A DNA stretch of 64,000 bases, taken from positions 1,017,001 to 1,081,000 of the forward strand of contig NZ_CP132507.1 of assembly GCF_032191775.1 (NCBI RefSeq). Reading direction: 5' to 3'. Both the position numbers and the translations under genes were made by a program. This document shows, piece after piece, positions 1 to 8,592 of this stretch. The notes below the pieces were generated by a model. That model worked only from the letters and a program-made list of their open reading frames with translations, was not told the DNA's origin and made no database searches. Position 1 is the stretch's first letter, and the number at the start of each line of letters is the position of its first letter. Source of the DNA: Rhodoferax mekongensis. GTDB taxonomy: Bacteria > Pseudomonadota > Gammaproteobacteria > Burkholderiales > Burkholderiaceae_C.

Positions 1-1
1 G

Positions 2-184
2 GGCCTGAAGGTGGTGGCGGAAGGGGTAGAGAACTTGCCTACCGCCCAGACCCTGACCGCACTGGGCTGCGACGAGCTGCAGGGCTACTGCTTCAGCCGC
101 CCGATCCCTTTGGCCGAGTGGGTGAGCTACCTGCGCAGCCACGCCCTGCGCGAGGACCGTCGCCGGCCGCCGATCGCCGGCTAG
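2..184 (+). CDS. EAL-domain protein, C-terminal end (partial)
   Basis: This open frame enters from the left edge and ends at a TAG stop. Its 60 residues contain the motif KVVAEGVEN followed by GCDELQGYCFSRPIP, the C-terminal signature of EAL-type cyclic di-GMP phosphodiesterases. The Glu in VAEGVE is a conserved active-site residue of that family. The upstream part, including any GGDEF, PAS or sensory domain and the EAL motif itself, lies outside the window, so whether the enzyme is active or part of a GGDEF-EAL hybrid cannot be judged. The reading is unambiguous because the signature is long and in one frame. Confidence 0.9.
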   Translation, partial: GLKVVAEGVENLPTAQTLTALGCDELQGYCFSRPIPLAEWVSYLRSHALREDRRRPPIAG

Positions 185-185
185 C

Positions 186-243
186 TTGCTATTGTTTCAG
201 GAGCTGCTCGCGCTCATTCTGTGTGCGCTAGAGGCCGATTTTG
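186..243 (+). repeat. Intergenic hairpin repeat, copy 1
   Basis: This copy starts TTGCTATTGTTTCAGGAGCT and continues GCTCGCGCTCATTC to GCGCTAGAGGC. It belongs to an eight-copy family in this window with consensus TTGCTATT-TTT-AGCTGCTCGCGC followed by GCGC(T/C)-GAGGC. It lies two bases after the EAL stop codon and downstream of the convergent hsdR gene. Confidence 0.8.
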
Positions 244-259
244 CTTGTAATCTGGCGGG

Positions 260-3200
260 TCAGGCCGCTAGCGCTGTGGCCTTGATGTGGTCCAGCACCC
301 CAAATAACTCGTCCACTTGGGCAGACGTGAATAGCGCGTCGGGCCCTTGCGGTGCATAGCTGGTGAATGGCGGCTCGTACAGCAGCCCTACATCCATCAC
401 GCCACGCTCCGTCAGGTGGGTAACGATCAGGTTCACAAACTCCAGTTGGTTGGCCGTCAAGGTCTTGCCCGCCACAAAACCATTGAGCGCTTGGGTCGCC
501 GCCTCACGGTCTAAGCCCACCAGCCCACGTACGAACAATCCCAGTCCATGGGCCTCTTGTCCCGCGCGGGCCACGTCTTCCGCGGTGGCGGTTCCGCTGT
601 CGATCAGCAATCGCTCCAGCTCGGCCAGGTCGGTCGCGGTGAGTGGCTGGTTGCGGCGCAGCTTGTGCAGGGTGATGTGGTTTTCGTGCGTGCGTAAGAA
701 GGCTCGCACCTTGAGCCGGAAGCGCTCAAAGTCACCCGCACTGCCGCCCAAGGGCAAAGCCACCTCGGTGGTTTCGCCCACCGCATCCTCAAAGTCGGTG
801 TAGACCACTTTGCGCCGCGTTTTCTCCAGCAGCTTGATGAGCCCACGCAAGTGTCTGCGCGCCTGCTCCAGCATGGGCAGGGTCACGTCCTGCCACCACT
901 CTTCGCCCGCCACGGCCTCAATCAGCACCATGTGCTTATTCACATCCGGGATGCTGCCCAGCTCACTTAGCCCGTCTGCCAGCGCGCGCACCTTTTCCCG
1001 CAAGCCGGCAAAGCCCACATCTCCGCGCGCGCTACCCAGCTGGGTGCGCAGCATGAGCAAATCAAAGCGCTTGGCTTCTTCATCGTCGTCGCGCACAGCG
1101 CTGGGCAGACCGGAGACGTGTTGCGCCAAATCCGCCAGCTGGTCGCCGGTGACCTTGTGCCATGCGTCTGCCTGGCTCCACGGCTCCACCCAGCGGCGCT
1201 GGGGGCGCACTACAAAGTTGTCCAGCTGCATACCCGCCACCACCGTGTGCAGGTGGTTGGCAGTGTCTGTCCGCATGGCGGCAGCGGTCAGGCCGTAGCC
1301 CGCTACAGGCTCGGTCACCCTGGCGCTGCCCTGCTCCTGCGCCAGCTGCTCGTCCAGCACGCTCAACAACTCCAGCCGCGCCTTGAACGTCTTTTGGCTC
1401 AATGGCTCGGCCACATTGCCTTTGCTGCCCTCCAAGTTCTGGCTAAAGAACTCCAGGTTTTGGCAGAAGTCAAAGATCACAAACTCCTGCTTGTGCTGAT
1501 CCGGCCCAAACAGGTTTTTGCAGAGGCGGGTGCCGCGCCCCACCATTTGCCAGAACTTGGCTTTGGACCGCACGATTTTGAAGAACACCAGGTTCACCAC
1601 CTCGGGCACGTCAATGCCGGTGTCCAGCATGTCTACCGAAATGGCAATGTGCGGCGCCTTCTCTTTGATGGAGAAGTCGTCAATCAAGCTCTGCGCGTAC
1701 TCGGTCTGGTAAGTGATTACGCGGGCAAACTGCCCCGCGTAGTGCGGGTAGTTGGCGTTGAAGCGGTCTGCAATGAAGTTGGCATGCGCATTGTTTTTGG
1801 CAAACACAATGGTCTTGCCCAAGCGGTCGCCGCCCGCCACTTTGTGGCCGCGGGTCATCAGCAGCTCCAGCACCTTGTCTACGGTGTCGGTGTTGAACAG
1901 CCACTTGTTCACCGCCTCCGCGCCCACCTCGTCGGGGGCATGGCCTTCATCATCCCAGTCCAGCGCGTCCCACTGCGCGCGCTCGTCTTCGCTCAGCTCC
2001 GCGTATTTGATGCCCTCGCGCTGAAACTTCAACGGCACCGACACCGCGCGCGGCGGCACCAAATACTTCTCGGCAATCGCATCTTCCAGGCCGTAGGCAT
2101 CGGTGGGCACACCGTTTTCCAGCTCAAAAAGGCTGTAGGTGTTGCGGTCAATCTCGTCTTTGGGCGTGGCCGTCAGGCCCACCAGCAGCGCATCAAAATA
2201 GGCAAAGATGGCTTTGTACTTTTGGTAGATGGAGCGGTGCGCCTCGTCCACGATGATCAGGTCAAAGTGCCCCACGCCAAAGCGGCGCAGCCCATCGTCT
2301 GTCTCATTAATCAGCCCCATCATTGTGGGGTAGGTGCTCACAAACACCCGGCCTTCGGTTTCCTTGTCGGTCACCAAATTCACCGCCGCTGCATCCGGCA
2401 AATGCGCTTTAAAGGCGTTAGCCGCCTGGTTCACCAGCGCCACGCGGTCGGCTAGAAACAGAATGCGCTTGGTCCAATTGGCGCGCTGCAGCAAGTCCAC
2501 CAGCGCAATCACGGTGCGGGTCTTGCCAGCACCGGTAGCCATCACCACCAGAGCTTTGCGCTGGCGGTCGCGCTCAAAAGTTTCGCCAATCCGGCGAATG
2601 GCGCGCAGCTGGTAGTGCCGCTCCACGATCTCGGGGTTGATGGTCACACCCGCCAGCGGTTTTGCACTGGTGCGGCGCTGCACCAGCAGCTGCAGCTCGT
2701 CCTTTTTATGAAAGCCCTGCACCGGGCGCGGCGGGTAGGTGCTGTCGTCCCAAAACCAGTGTTCGTAGCCGTTGGTGGTGTAGATCAGCGGGCGCTGGCC
2801 AAACTGGGTTTGCAGGCAGTCGGCATACAGTTTGGCCTGCTGCTGGCCCACGCGCGCGTCCCGCCGGGTGCGCTTGGCTTCCACCACAGCCAGGGGTTTG
2901 CCATCGTCACCCCACAACACATAGTCCACATAGCCCACGCCCTGGTTATTGGGCATGCCCTGCACTTCAAATTCGCGGTCGCGTGCTTGGTCCAGCTTCC
3001 AGCCCGCTTCCTTGAGCAGCAGGTCGATATAGAGGTCGCGCGTTTCGGCTTCGTTGTAGTCGTGGGAATCCGGTGTGGCGGTGTTGGCTGCTTTGGCGGC
3101 AGCTACCTCGGCGCGCAGCTGTGCCAGCTCGGCGTCCAGTGCCGCCGTTTTCTGCTGGGCGGCGGCCAGCGCTGCATCGCGCGCTGCCAGCTCGTCGGCC

Positions 3201-3730
3201 AGGGTGGCCAGCTTTTGCAGCGCGGCCTGTGTGGCTTGAGCACTGGCTTGGGCGGCGGCTTGTTCTGCTGCAGCATTGATAGGGCGGGGCAGCAGCTCTG
3301 CACGGAACTGCAGCGCCGGGTCGGGCCGCGCGGCCACGTTACGTCCGTAGTTACGCGCCAGCCAGAAGGCCACCTGAAACAGCTCGCGCAGCACGGCGGT
3401 GCCGTCACTTGCAGTGATAGGCCGGGCGCTGTGCACGGCGTTGTTGCCCTGCTTGCGCACCACGTCCATCTTGGCGTGCAGTGCCGGGCCCACCAGCACC
3501 TTGAAGCTGGGCTCAAACAAAAACGCCGACAGGTCCGGCTTGTACGGCATTTGCAGCCGACCAGAGCGCCCGCCTTCTGCCTGGAACAGCCACACCACCG
3601 CCAGCTCCAGCGTGCGCCGCGCATAGAAGCAGGCGGTGCGCGGGTCGGTCAGCGCAGCCTGCTCGGCCTTGGTGGCCTCGGCATATAGCGCTGGCCATTC
3701 AGCCTGCAGGAATGAGAAGTTGGAGGCCAT
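260..3730 (-). CDS. hsdR: Type I restriction endonuclease, HsdR (with N-terminal DUF4145-like domain)
   Basis: This is the restriction and translocation subunit of a type I restriction-modification system; with HsdM and HsdS it cuts unmodified DNA far from the recognition site using ATP-driven translocation. From the N terminus it shows a DUF4145-like region (about residues 1-130), an Ala/Gln-rich coiled coil (about 150-215), an HSDR_N nuclease domain with D269 and EAK at 284-286, and superfamily 2 motor motifs ATGAGKT (398-404) and DEAH (495-498). I chose the ATG at 3730 (MASNFSFLQ), which fits the family N terminus as I remember it; the alternative ATG at 3745 adds five residues and sits inside a palindrome. 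It is last in the operon hsdM-hsdS-OLD-hsdR, separated from the OLD gene by about 270 bases, so it may have its own promoter. Length of 1156 residues is normal. Confidence 0.93.
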   Translation of the reverse strand: MASNFSFLQAEWPALYAEATKAEQAALTDPRTACFYARRTLELAVVWLFQAEGGRSGRLQMPYKPDLSAFLFEPSFKVLVGPALHAKMDVVRKQGNNAVHSARPITASDGTAVLRELFQVAFWLARNYGRNVAARPDPALQFRAELLPRPINAAAEQAAAQASAQATQAALQKLATLADELAARDAALAAAQQKTAALDAELAQLRAEVAAAKAANTATPDSHDYNEAETRDLYIDLLLKEAGWKLDQARDREFEVQGMPNNQGVGYVDYVLWGDDGKPLAVVEAKRTRRDARVGQQQAKLYADCLQTQFGQRPLIYTTNGYEHWFWDDSTYPPRPVQGFHKKDELQLLVQRRTSAKPLAGVTINPEIVERHYQLRAIRRIGETFERDRQRKALVVMATGAGKTRTVIALVDLLQRANWTKRILFLADRVALVNQAANAFKAHLPDAAAVNLVTDKETEGRVFVSTYPTMMGLINETDDGLRRFGVGHFDLIIVDEAHRSIYQKYKAIFAYFDALLVGLTATPKDEIDRNTYSLFELENGVPTDAYGLEDAIAEKYLVPPRAVSVPLKFQREGIKYAELSEDERAQWDALDWDDEGHAPDEVGAEAVNKWLFNTDTVDKVLELLMTRGHKVAGGDRLGKTIVFAKNNAHANFIADRFNANYPHYAGQFARVITYQTEYAQSLIDDFSIKEKAPHIAISVDMLDTGIDVPEVVNLVFFKIVRSKAKFWQMVGRGTRLCKNLFGPDQHKQEFVIFDFCQNLEFFSQNLEGSKGNVAEPLSQKTFKARLELLSVLDEQLAQEQGSARVTEPVAGYGLTAAAMRTDTANHLHTVVAGMQLDNFVVRPQRRWVEPWSQADAWHKVTGDQLADLAQHVSGLPSAVRDDDEEAKRFDLLMLRTQLGSARGDVGFAGLREKVRALADGLSELGSIPDVNKHMVLIEAVAGEEWWQDVTLPMLEQARRHLRGLIKLLEKTRRKVVYTDFEDAVGETTEVALPLGGSAGDFERFRLKVRAFLRTHENHITLHKLRRNQPLTATDLAELERLLIDSGTATAEDVARAGQEAHGLGLFVRGLVGLDREAATQALNGFVAGKTLTANQLEFVNLIVTHLTERGVMDVGLLYEPPFTSYAPQGPDALFTSAQVDELFGVLDHIKATALAA

Positions 3731-3732
3731 TA

Positions 3733-3756
3733 TTTTTGACCCCATGAGGGCAAAAA
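3733..3756. promoter_or_regulatory. Palindrome over the hsdR start region (site 1)
   Basis: A 24-base imperfect palindrome reads TTTTTGACCCCATG then AGGGCAAAAA. It covers the upstream ATG of hsdR and lies just 5' of the preferred start, where a ribosome-binding site would be. A core resembling TGACCCYATGAGGKCAAA recurs in the opposite orientation about 50 bases further upstream. Paired palindromes here would suit an operator or mRNA-level control of hsdR; this is inference. Confidence 0.5.
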
Positions 3757-3786
3757 CCGGCTGATTGCTCGCAAAAGCAGCAGATT

Positions 3787-3802
3787 TGACCTCATAGGGT
3801 CA
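3787..3802. promoter_or_regulatory. Palindrome upstream of hsdR (site 2)
   Basis: The sequence TGACCTCATAGGGTCA has TGACC and GGTCA arms. Read on the minus strand it is TGACCCTATGAGGTCA, closely matching the core of site 1. The two sites are about 50 bases apart and in opposite orientation, in the AT-rich gap between the OLD-family gene and hsdR. Confidence 0.5.
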
Positions 3803-4000
3803 GATTTTTAAAGCAAGAGCCATACGCGCTAAAGCTTGCGCTCAGCATCGCTCTCTTGTAATCCCATGTTTTATAAGTCTTTGTTTTTATTGAATTTATT
3901 TTCAAAACAAACCTCCCCTAAAGCATTTCTAGATATCTTCCTGTTTAAATATCGCGTATTGCGCCAGCTTCCACCGCGCCCATCACCTTGAAGTTGAACA

Positions 4001-5803
4001 TCACGCGGCCATAGCTGAAATTTCTATCAGCCAACTGCGGATTTCACCAGTGCCATCCGCCTCATCAATTTCCTCGACTGACATTGCTGGGGCAACTTCA
4101 CAAGAAAGGATGGCCTTTGCTTCTGCCTTCTTTACACCCAATAGTCCGGCCAATTGCGGCGTGTAATCAATGGAGTCATCAATTACTAGCTTGACACCCT
4201 TCGTTCTGTCCAACGCATCGGCATGAACGTAACTCTCCATGTACCGCTTCTTGGTCTGCACAGCTTTAGACCCATCACCCCGCGCATTCACCTCTGCCGC
4301 TTGATCAGCGTACGTTTGCCCTTCATCTTGATCGTAGATGTGAAATTCTGGCTTTCGGAAGTTCTTGAAGATGTGTAAATTCACAACGTCGATGAGATTG
4401 CCGCCCTTCATCGGTACAAAAACAAAGCGTGGATCACGAGACAAGTCGGGTATCGAAGCGTCTGTTTCGCTAAGAGTGCAGCTCACCGCTTTCAAGAACC
4501 GCACATCGTTCGCGCCCTCGACGCAAATCAATACTCGAACTTGGTTGTCGGGCAACATCCCAAGGCGCTCGGCGATGAATACAAACAAATTGTTGGCGTC
4601 TTCGGTGGCAACGCTGCGGATCACTCGCCTTCCATCTTCCGCGGCATCCAGAAACCTTAAGCTAGGCGTCGGAAGTTCTCCCGCCAATCCAGGCGCATGT
4701 GTCGTCAAAATGACTTGACCGCCTTTCGATGCAATCTCGATGAGGGCCTTGACGAGGATTTTTTGGTGATCGGGATGTTGAGCTGTCTCTGGCTCCTCAA
4801 TTGCATAAATGATGGGCCTACCACCCTCGTTCAATGCGCGCCTCTCTGCTTCGGCACGGAAGAAGTTCAAAAGCACCAATCTCCGCACTCCGGAACCACG
4901 CTTATCAATTGGCACACCTTGATCACTGTTAAGCGTGTACTTGAACAAATCTTTCCACTTCGGCTTTTCGCGCAAGGAAGCTTGAAGTTGCCCCGCCAAC
5001 TCAGGGTTCATTTCTTGAAGTTTTGCTAGCGTTCGATTCGCAACGTCCTGAACCCGCGTCTCAATAATGAGGGAAATGTCATCTAATTTGTCCTGAATTT
5101 CATTCAGTGCAGCCTCAACTGCAATGCCCATCGGCGTCTGGGCTTCCTTGTCCTTCTCAGAGCTGGCTCGATCCGAAACAAAAAGGGCGCAAATGGGCAA
5201 CACACGGATAAGCTGATCCCAAAGTGTTTTTGAATCATTCTTTGAGACAGGAATACGGACCGACTTAGGCGTCAAAGCTGCTGAGCGATTTGCAATTGCT
5301 TGACGAATCTTTGCTTTCACCGTGGCTTCGCCAACCTCCAGAGCCACACCGTACTCGACTGCACGCTTCTTTAACTCTGCCAAAGTCAAAGGAATCAGCG
5401 ACTCTCCGTTTTGGTCCACGGGGTGCTCATCCGCTTCAATGAATACCTCGGGCGCAATCTTGGATTTTGAACAATCGAAAATCTTTGTGATACGAAGACG
5501 ATTAGCACCAGTCAACAAGCGCTCGGAAGCCAAACTGGTTTCAAACTGGTCATCGAGAACAATGCTCCCAGGGTAACCATCGAACTCACAGCTAATTCGA
5601 ACCTGGGTTTTGTCACCATTGATGGCCCCGTCATCTGAGTCAATTTTGACGCCATCACCCTCCAAAAAAATTGTCAGTGCCGAAAGTACGGAAGACTTTC
5701 CAATGTCATTCCGACCAATCAACGCTGTGAAATCATCCACGTCGATTTCAACAGGGTGAGCGAACCCTCGAAAATTCTCTATCTCAATACGTCGCAGTTT
5801 CAT
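4001..5803 (-). CDS. OLD-family ATP-dependent nuclease (AAA ATPase plus TOPRIM)
   Basis: This 600-residue protein begins MKLRRIEIENFRGF, typical of OLD/RecF-like ABC ATPases, with Walker A GRNDIGKS (residues 30-37), an ABC-signature-like stretch RGSGVRRLVL, a Walker B region IIYAIEEPETAQHPDH and a following LTTHAPGL histidine switch. The C-terminal part has TOPRIM-like features (ICVEGANDVRF, then IYDQDEG), expected to bind metal and cut DNA. The start is supported by GGGAGA about 6 bases upstream. It lies between hsdS (20-base gap) and hsdR, so it is probably transcribed with the restriction system. Its base composition is visibly poorer in GC than the flanking hsd genes, suggesting separate acquisition. 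No UvrD-like partner (as in Gabija) is adjacent, so a stand-alone class 1 OLD is the better reading. Its role in defence is inferred from context. Confidence 0.8.
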   Translation of the reverse strand: MKLRRIEIENFRGFAHPVEIDVDDFTALIGRNDIGKSSVLSALTIFLEGDGVKIDSDDGAINGDKTQVRISCEFDGYPGSIVLDDQFETSLASERLLTGANRLRITKIFDCSKSKIAPEVFIEADEHPVDQNGESLIPLTLAELKKRAVEYGVALEVGEATVKAKIRQAIANRSAALTPKSVRIPVSKNDSKTLWDQLIRVLPICALFVSDRASSEKDKEAQTPMGIAVEAALNEIQDKLDDISLIIETRVQDVANRTLAKLQEMNPELAGQLQASLREKPKWKDLFKYTLNSDQGVPIDKRGSGVRRLVLLNFFRAEAERRALNEGGRPIIYAIEEPETAQHPDHQKILVKALIEIASKGGQVILTTHAPGLAGELPTPSLRFLDAAEDGRRVIRSVATEDANNLFVFIAERLGMLPDNQVRVLICVEGANDVRFLKAVSCTLSETDASIPDLSRDPRFVFVPMKGGNLIDVVNLHIFKNFRKPEFHIYDQDEGQTYADQAAEVNARGDGSKAVQTKKRYMESYVHADALDRTKGVKLVIDDSIDYTPQLAGLLGVKKAEAKAILSCEVAPAMSVEEIDEADGTGEIRSWLIEISAMAA

Positions 5804-5823
5804 TCTTATCTCCCTTTAAATTT

Positions 5824-6990
5824 TTATAGATTTCCGGTAAACGCCCGCTGCTGGAGCGAGGCAAATAATGCATCCAGCTGGGCCAGGGCGGTGCGGTGGG
5901 TGGCTTTGAGGGCTTCGATGGCTTGGATGCGGGTGGCGAAGGTTTGTTGGAGGGGGAGCGAGGGCAACGGAATGTTTAGCCCTCGCAATATTGCGAGGTT
6001 GATGTTCTTTTGTGCGGATTCAGGTGCGGAGTCTTCAAGCGCCTTTTGCAAGATGGACAACCACACTCTGACGTACTCAACGGTAGCTGGGTCGTCAGCG
6101 CGAAAGCCAACAACACTGTCGGGGAAGCAAGCATCAAATGTCAGGATGCCAGTTTTTGCAATATTCGCAGCGATGGTGATGCACAGCGTACCAGCAGGCC
6201 ACATCTTGCTTTGCCGTAAACCAATGTCGGAATAAGTGTGGGTGTAGCTGCGGATGTAGCCATCGCAGTTGGACACCTCGCCGGTCTGCACCAGAGGATG
6301 GTCCCCGCCAAGAAGTTCCGGCGCATTGCGTGGTCGGTGCTTGGAAATGCCGCGATCCAGAGTACCCACATCACCAAACTTCACGACAGGCAAGCCCTTC
6401 GGGTTCACCACCGGGTCGCCAAACATATCGAGAAAGAGGGACTGGGTGAGGGTGTCGAGGTGGGCCAGGGCTTGGCGGCGTTGGATGCGGAGGGTTTCGG
6501 CCTGGTCTAGGATGGCGGCGATGAGGCGTTGCTCTTCCAAAGTGGGCAATGGAAGCCGAACGCGCTTCAAGTCGCCGAGAACGATTCTCCGAATGGCTGA
6601 GCCAGTCTTTTTCTTAAGAGCGTCGTCCAAGACCGCTGGGGAACGCAAAACATGACCGAGATAGCCTGGATCGACCAATCCGGCCTTGGGCCTGAGAATT
6701 GCCAGCGAGGAAAGCACTGCAAACGATTGGTCGGTGGCAACCACATGAACTTTGCCGACTGTTCCGTCCTTCGAAAAAAGGACATCGCCCCTGAGGGGCG
6801 CACTGTTGCCAGCTTTAGCAGCGAGGTAGTCGCTCTCTGAAATGAAAGAGCAGCCAGCAAAGTCCAATCCGCTGTCTGAGACGTCTTTGACGGTCAAGAA
6901 TGGAATGCCATTACCCACATCTTTTGGCGTGTAGTGAGTGCCGTCGGTTACGAGTTCGCACGCGTCAGCGATCGTTGTGAAGCTACTCAC
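5824..6990 (-). CDS. hsdS: Type I restriction-modification specificity subunit HsdS
   Basis: HsdS reads the bipartite target site for both methylation and restriction. The 388 residues show the usual two-fold layout: target recognition domain 1 (about 1-150), a conserved helical spacer starting LPTLEEQRLIAAILDQAE, target recognition domain 2 (about 205-340), and a second helical region beginning PLPSLPLQQTFATRIQAIEAL. It starts with GTG; the sequence GTGA overlaps the hsdM stop codon by four bases, indicating translational coupling. The second recognition domain is less GC-rich than the spacers, as expected for a segment exchanged between strains. The target sequence cannot be predicted here. 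Confidence 0.92.
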   Translation of the reverse strand: MSSFTTIADACELVTDGTHYTPKDVGNGIPFLTVKDVSDSGLDFAGCSFISESDYLAAKAGNSAPLRGDVLFSKDGTVGKVHVVATDQSFAVLSSLAILRPKAGLVDPGYLGHVLRSPAVLDDALKKKTGSAIRRIVLGDLKRVRLPLPTLEEQRLIAAILDQAETLRIQRRQALAHLDTLTQSLFLDMFGDPVVNPKGLPVVKFGDVGTLDRGISKHRPRNAPELLGGDHPLVQTGEVSNCDGYIRSYTHTYSDIGLRQSKMWPAGTLCITIAANIAKTGILTFDACFPDSVVGFRADDPATVEYVRVWLSILQKALEDSAPESAQKNINLAILRGLNIPLPSLPLQQTFATRIQAIEALKATHRTALAQLDALFASLQQRAFTGNL

Positions 6991-8537
6991 TTCAACATCC
7001 CCTCCAACGCCCTCATCCCCGCCGCAATCTCGTCCTCCAGCTTGGCCAGCTCCGCCAATATCTCCTGCGGTGCGCGGTGCTGCACTTGCGCATGCACCAC
7101 TTCCTTGTAGCGGTTGATGCTCAGGTCGTAGCCGTTGGCGGCGATGTCGGCTTTGGGCACGCAGAAGCTTTGTTCGGTGCGGCTGCGCTGGCGTTCTGTG
7201 CCCTCCCGCTGTGCCCAGCGGGCCAGCACGTCGGGCAGGTTGTTTTTGGCATGCTCTTCTTTTGATAGCTGCTCGCGCACATTCGACGGGCGCTGGAGGC
7301 CTAAAAGATGCTCAGGCAAGAGCGGCTGGCGCTTATCGTCCAGGCTGTAGCCGTCGGCCTGCATGTCGTAGAACCACACGTTATCGGTGCCACCGCTGTT
7401 GGTCTTGGTGAAGAACAGGATGGCGGTGCTCACACCCGCATAGGGCTTGAACACACCGCCGGGCAGGCTGACGATGCCGTCGAGCTTTTGGTCTTCCACC
7501 AGCATTTTGCGCAGCGCCTTGTGCGCGGTGCTGGAGCCAAACAGCACACCGTCGGGCACGATGACCGCCGCGCGGCCACCGGGTTTCAGCAGGCGCAGGA
7601 ACAGGGCCAGAAACAGCAGCTCGGTCTTTTTGGTCTTCACCGTCTGCAGCAAATCCTTGGCGACGTTCTCATAGTCCAGGCTGCCAGCGAAGGGCGGGTT
7701 GGCCAGCACCAGGCTATAGCGGTCTTCCTCCAGCCCATGCTCCTGGCCCAGCGAGTCGCGGTAGGTGATGGCGGGGTTGTCCACGCCGTGCAGCATCATG
7801 TTCATGCTGCCGATGCGCAGCATGGTGTTGTCAAAGTCGTAGCCATGGAACATGTCATGGTTGAAGTGCTGGTTCAGCTTGGCGTCGTGGAACAGTGCGG
7901 GGTGCGCCTCGCGCAAGTATTCGCCTGCTGCCACCAAAAAGCCGCAGGTGCCGCTGGCCGGGTCGCAAATGGTGTCGGTCGGCGTGGGCGCGGTCATTTC
8001 CACCATGAGCTGGATGATGTGGCGCGGGGTGCGAAACTGGCCGTTTTGCCCGGCGCTGGCGATCTTGCTCAGCATGTATTCGTAGAGGTCGCCCTTGGTG
8101 TCGCGGTTGTCCATGGGCACGGCGTCCAGCAGGTCCACCACCTTGGCCAGGAGGGCTGGCGTGGGGATGGTGAAGCGCGCGTCTTTCATGTGGTGGGCGT
8201 ACGTCGAATCGTCCGAGCCCAGCGTGCGCAGAAAGGGAAAGACGTGTTCGCCCACGATGACAAACATTTCGCTGGGCGCTTCGTTTTTGAAGCGGCTCCA
8301 GCGCAGGGTGTCATAGGCGCGGCCCCGTGGGTCGTTGCCCTCGGGGAAGATGCGGCGCTCCATGGGCTTCTTCAGACGCGTGGCCTTGTTTTCTTCCAGG
8401 GTGTGCAAGTCGTCCAGGCGGCGCAGGAAGAGCAGGTAGGTGATTTGCTCAATCACTTCGATGGGGTTGGCGATGCCGCCGGACCAGAAGGCGTTCCAGA
8501 TCTGGTCGATTTTGCTTTTGAGGTCGCCGGTGAGCAT
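6987..8537 (-). CDS. hsdM: Type I DNA methyltransferase subunit HsdM
   Basis: HsdM transfers a methyl group from S-adenosylmethionine to adenine at the site chosen by HsdS. Visible motifs are the AdoMet-binding DPASGTCGFL and the catalytic LANPPF (N6-adenine class). I chose the ATG at 8537 (MLTGDLKSKIDQIWNAFWSGG), which matches the family N terminus as I recall it, rather than an in-frame start 51 bases upstream. The product is 516 residues. The preceding same-strand hydrolase ends only 55 bases upstream, leaving little room for a promoter. Residues about 412-429 ([18 protein letters not shown]) are encoded by a copy of the intergenic repeat family seen elsewhere in the window, in frame and between the conserved DDKRQPLLP and HAKNNLPDVLARW. 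Confidence 0.93.
   Translation of the reverse strand: MLTGDLKSKIDQIWNAFWSGGIANPIEVIEQITYLLFLRRLDDLHTLEENKATRLKKPMERRIFPEGNDPRGRAYDTLRWSRFKNEAPSEMFVIVGEHVFPFLRTLGSDDSTYAHHMKDARFTIPTPALLAKVVDLLDAVPMDNRDTKGDLYEYMLSKIASAGQNGQFRTPRHIIQLMVEMTAPTPTDTICDPASGTCGFLVAAGEYLREAHPALFHDAKLNQHFNHDMFHGYDFDNTMLRIGSMNMMLHGVDNPAITYRDSLGQEHGLEEDRYSLVLANPPFAGSLDYENVAKDLLQTVKTKKTELLFLALFLRLLKPGGRAAVIVPDGVLFGSSTAHKALRKMLVEDQKLDGIVSLPGGVFKPYAGVSTAILFFTKTNSGGTDNVWFYDMQADGYSLDDKRQPLLPEHLLGLQRPSNVREQLSKEEHAKNNLPDVLARWAQREGTERQRSRTEQSFCVPKADIAANGYDLSINRYKEVVHAQVQHRAPQEILAELAKLEDEIAAGMRALEGMLK
7252..7305 (+). repeat. Hairpin repeat, copy 2, inside the hsdM coding sequence
   Basis: The plus strand reads TGCTCTTCTTTTGATAGCTG then CTCGCGCACATTCGACGGGC and GCTGGAGGC. 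It aligns base for base with intergenic copies at 41191 and (reverse) 52322, including the GCGCACATTC block and the terminal GCTGGAGGC. It is 54 bases long, divisible by three, and leaves hsdM open. Confidence 0.75.
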
Positions 8538-8592
8538 GGGGCTTTCGGTTGGGTAAACAGGGAGAGAGCGCAGCAGTGCGCCGCGCATCAGG

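Noticed and set aside
1118..2455. Long open frame on the plus strand inside hsdR
   Set aside because: It is antisense to a gene with clear motifs, has no ribosome site and reads as low-complexity High-GC antisense.
4001..5803. Gabija (GajA) considered for the OLD-type gene
   Set aside because: No UvrD-like GajB gene is adjacent; neighbours are hsdS and hsdR.
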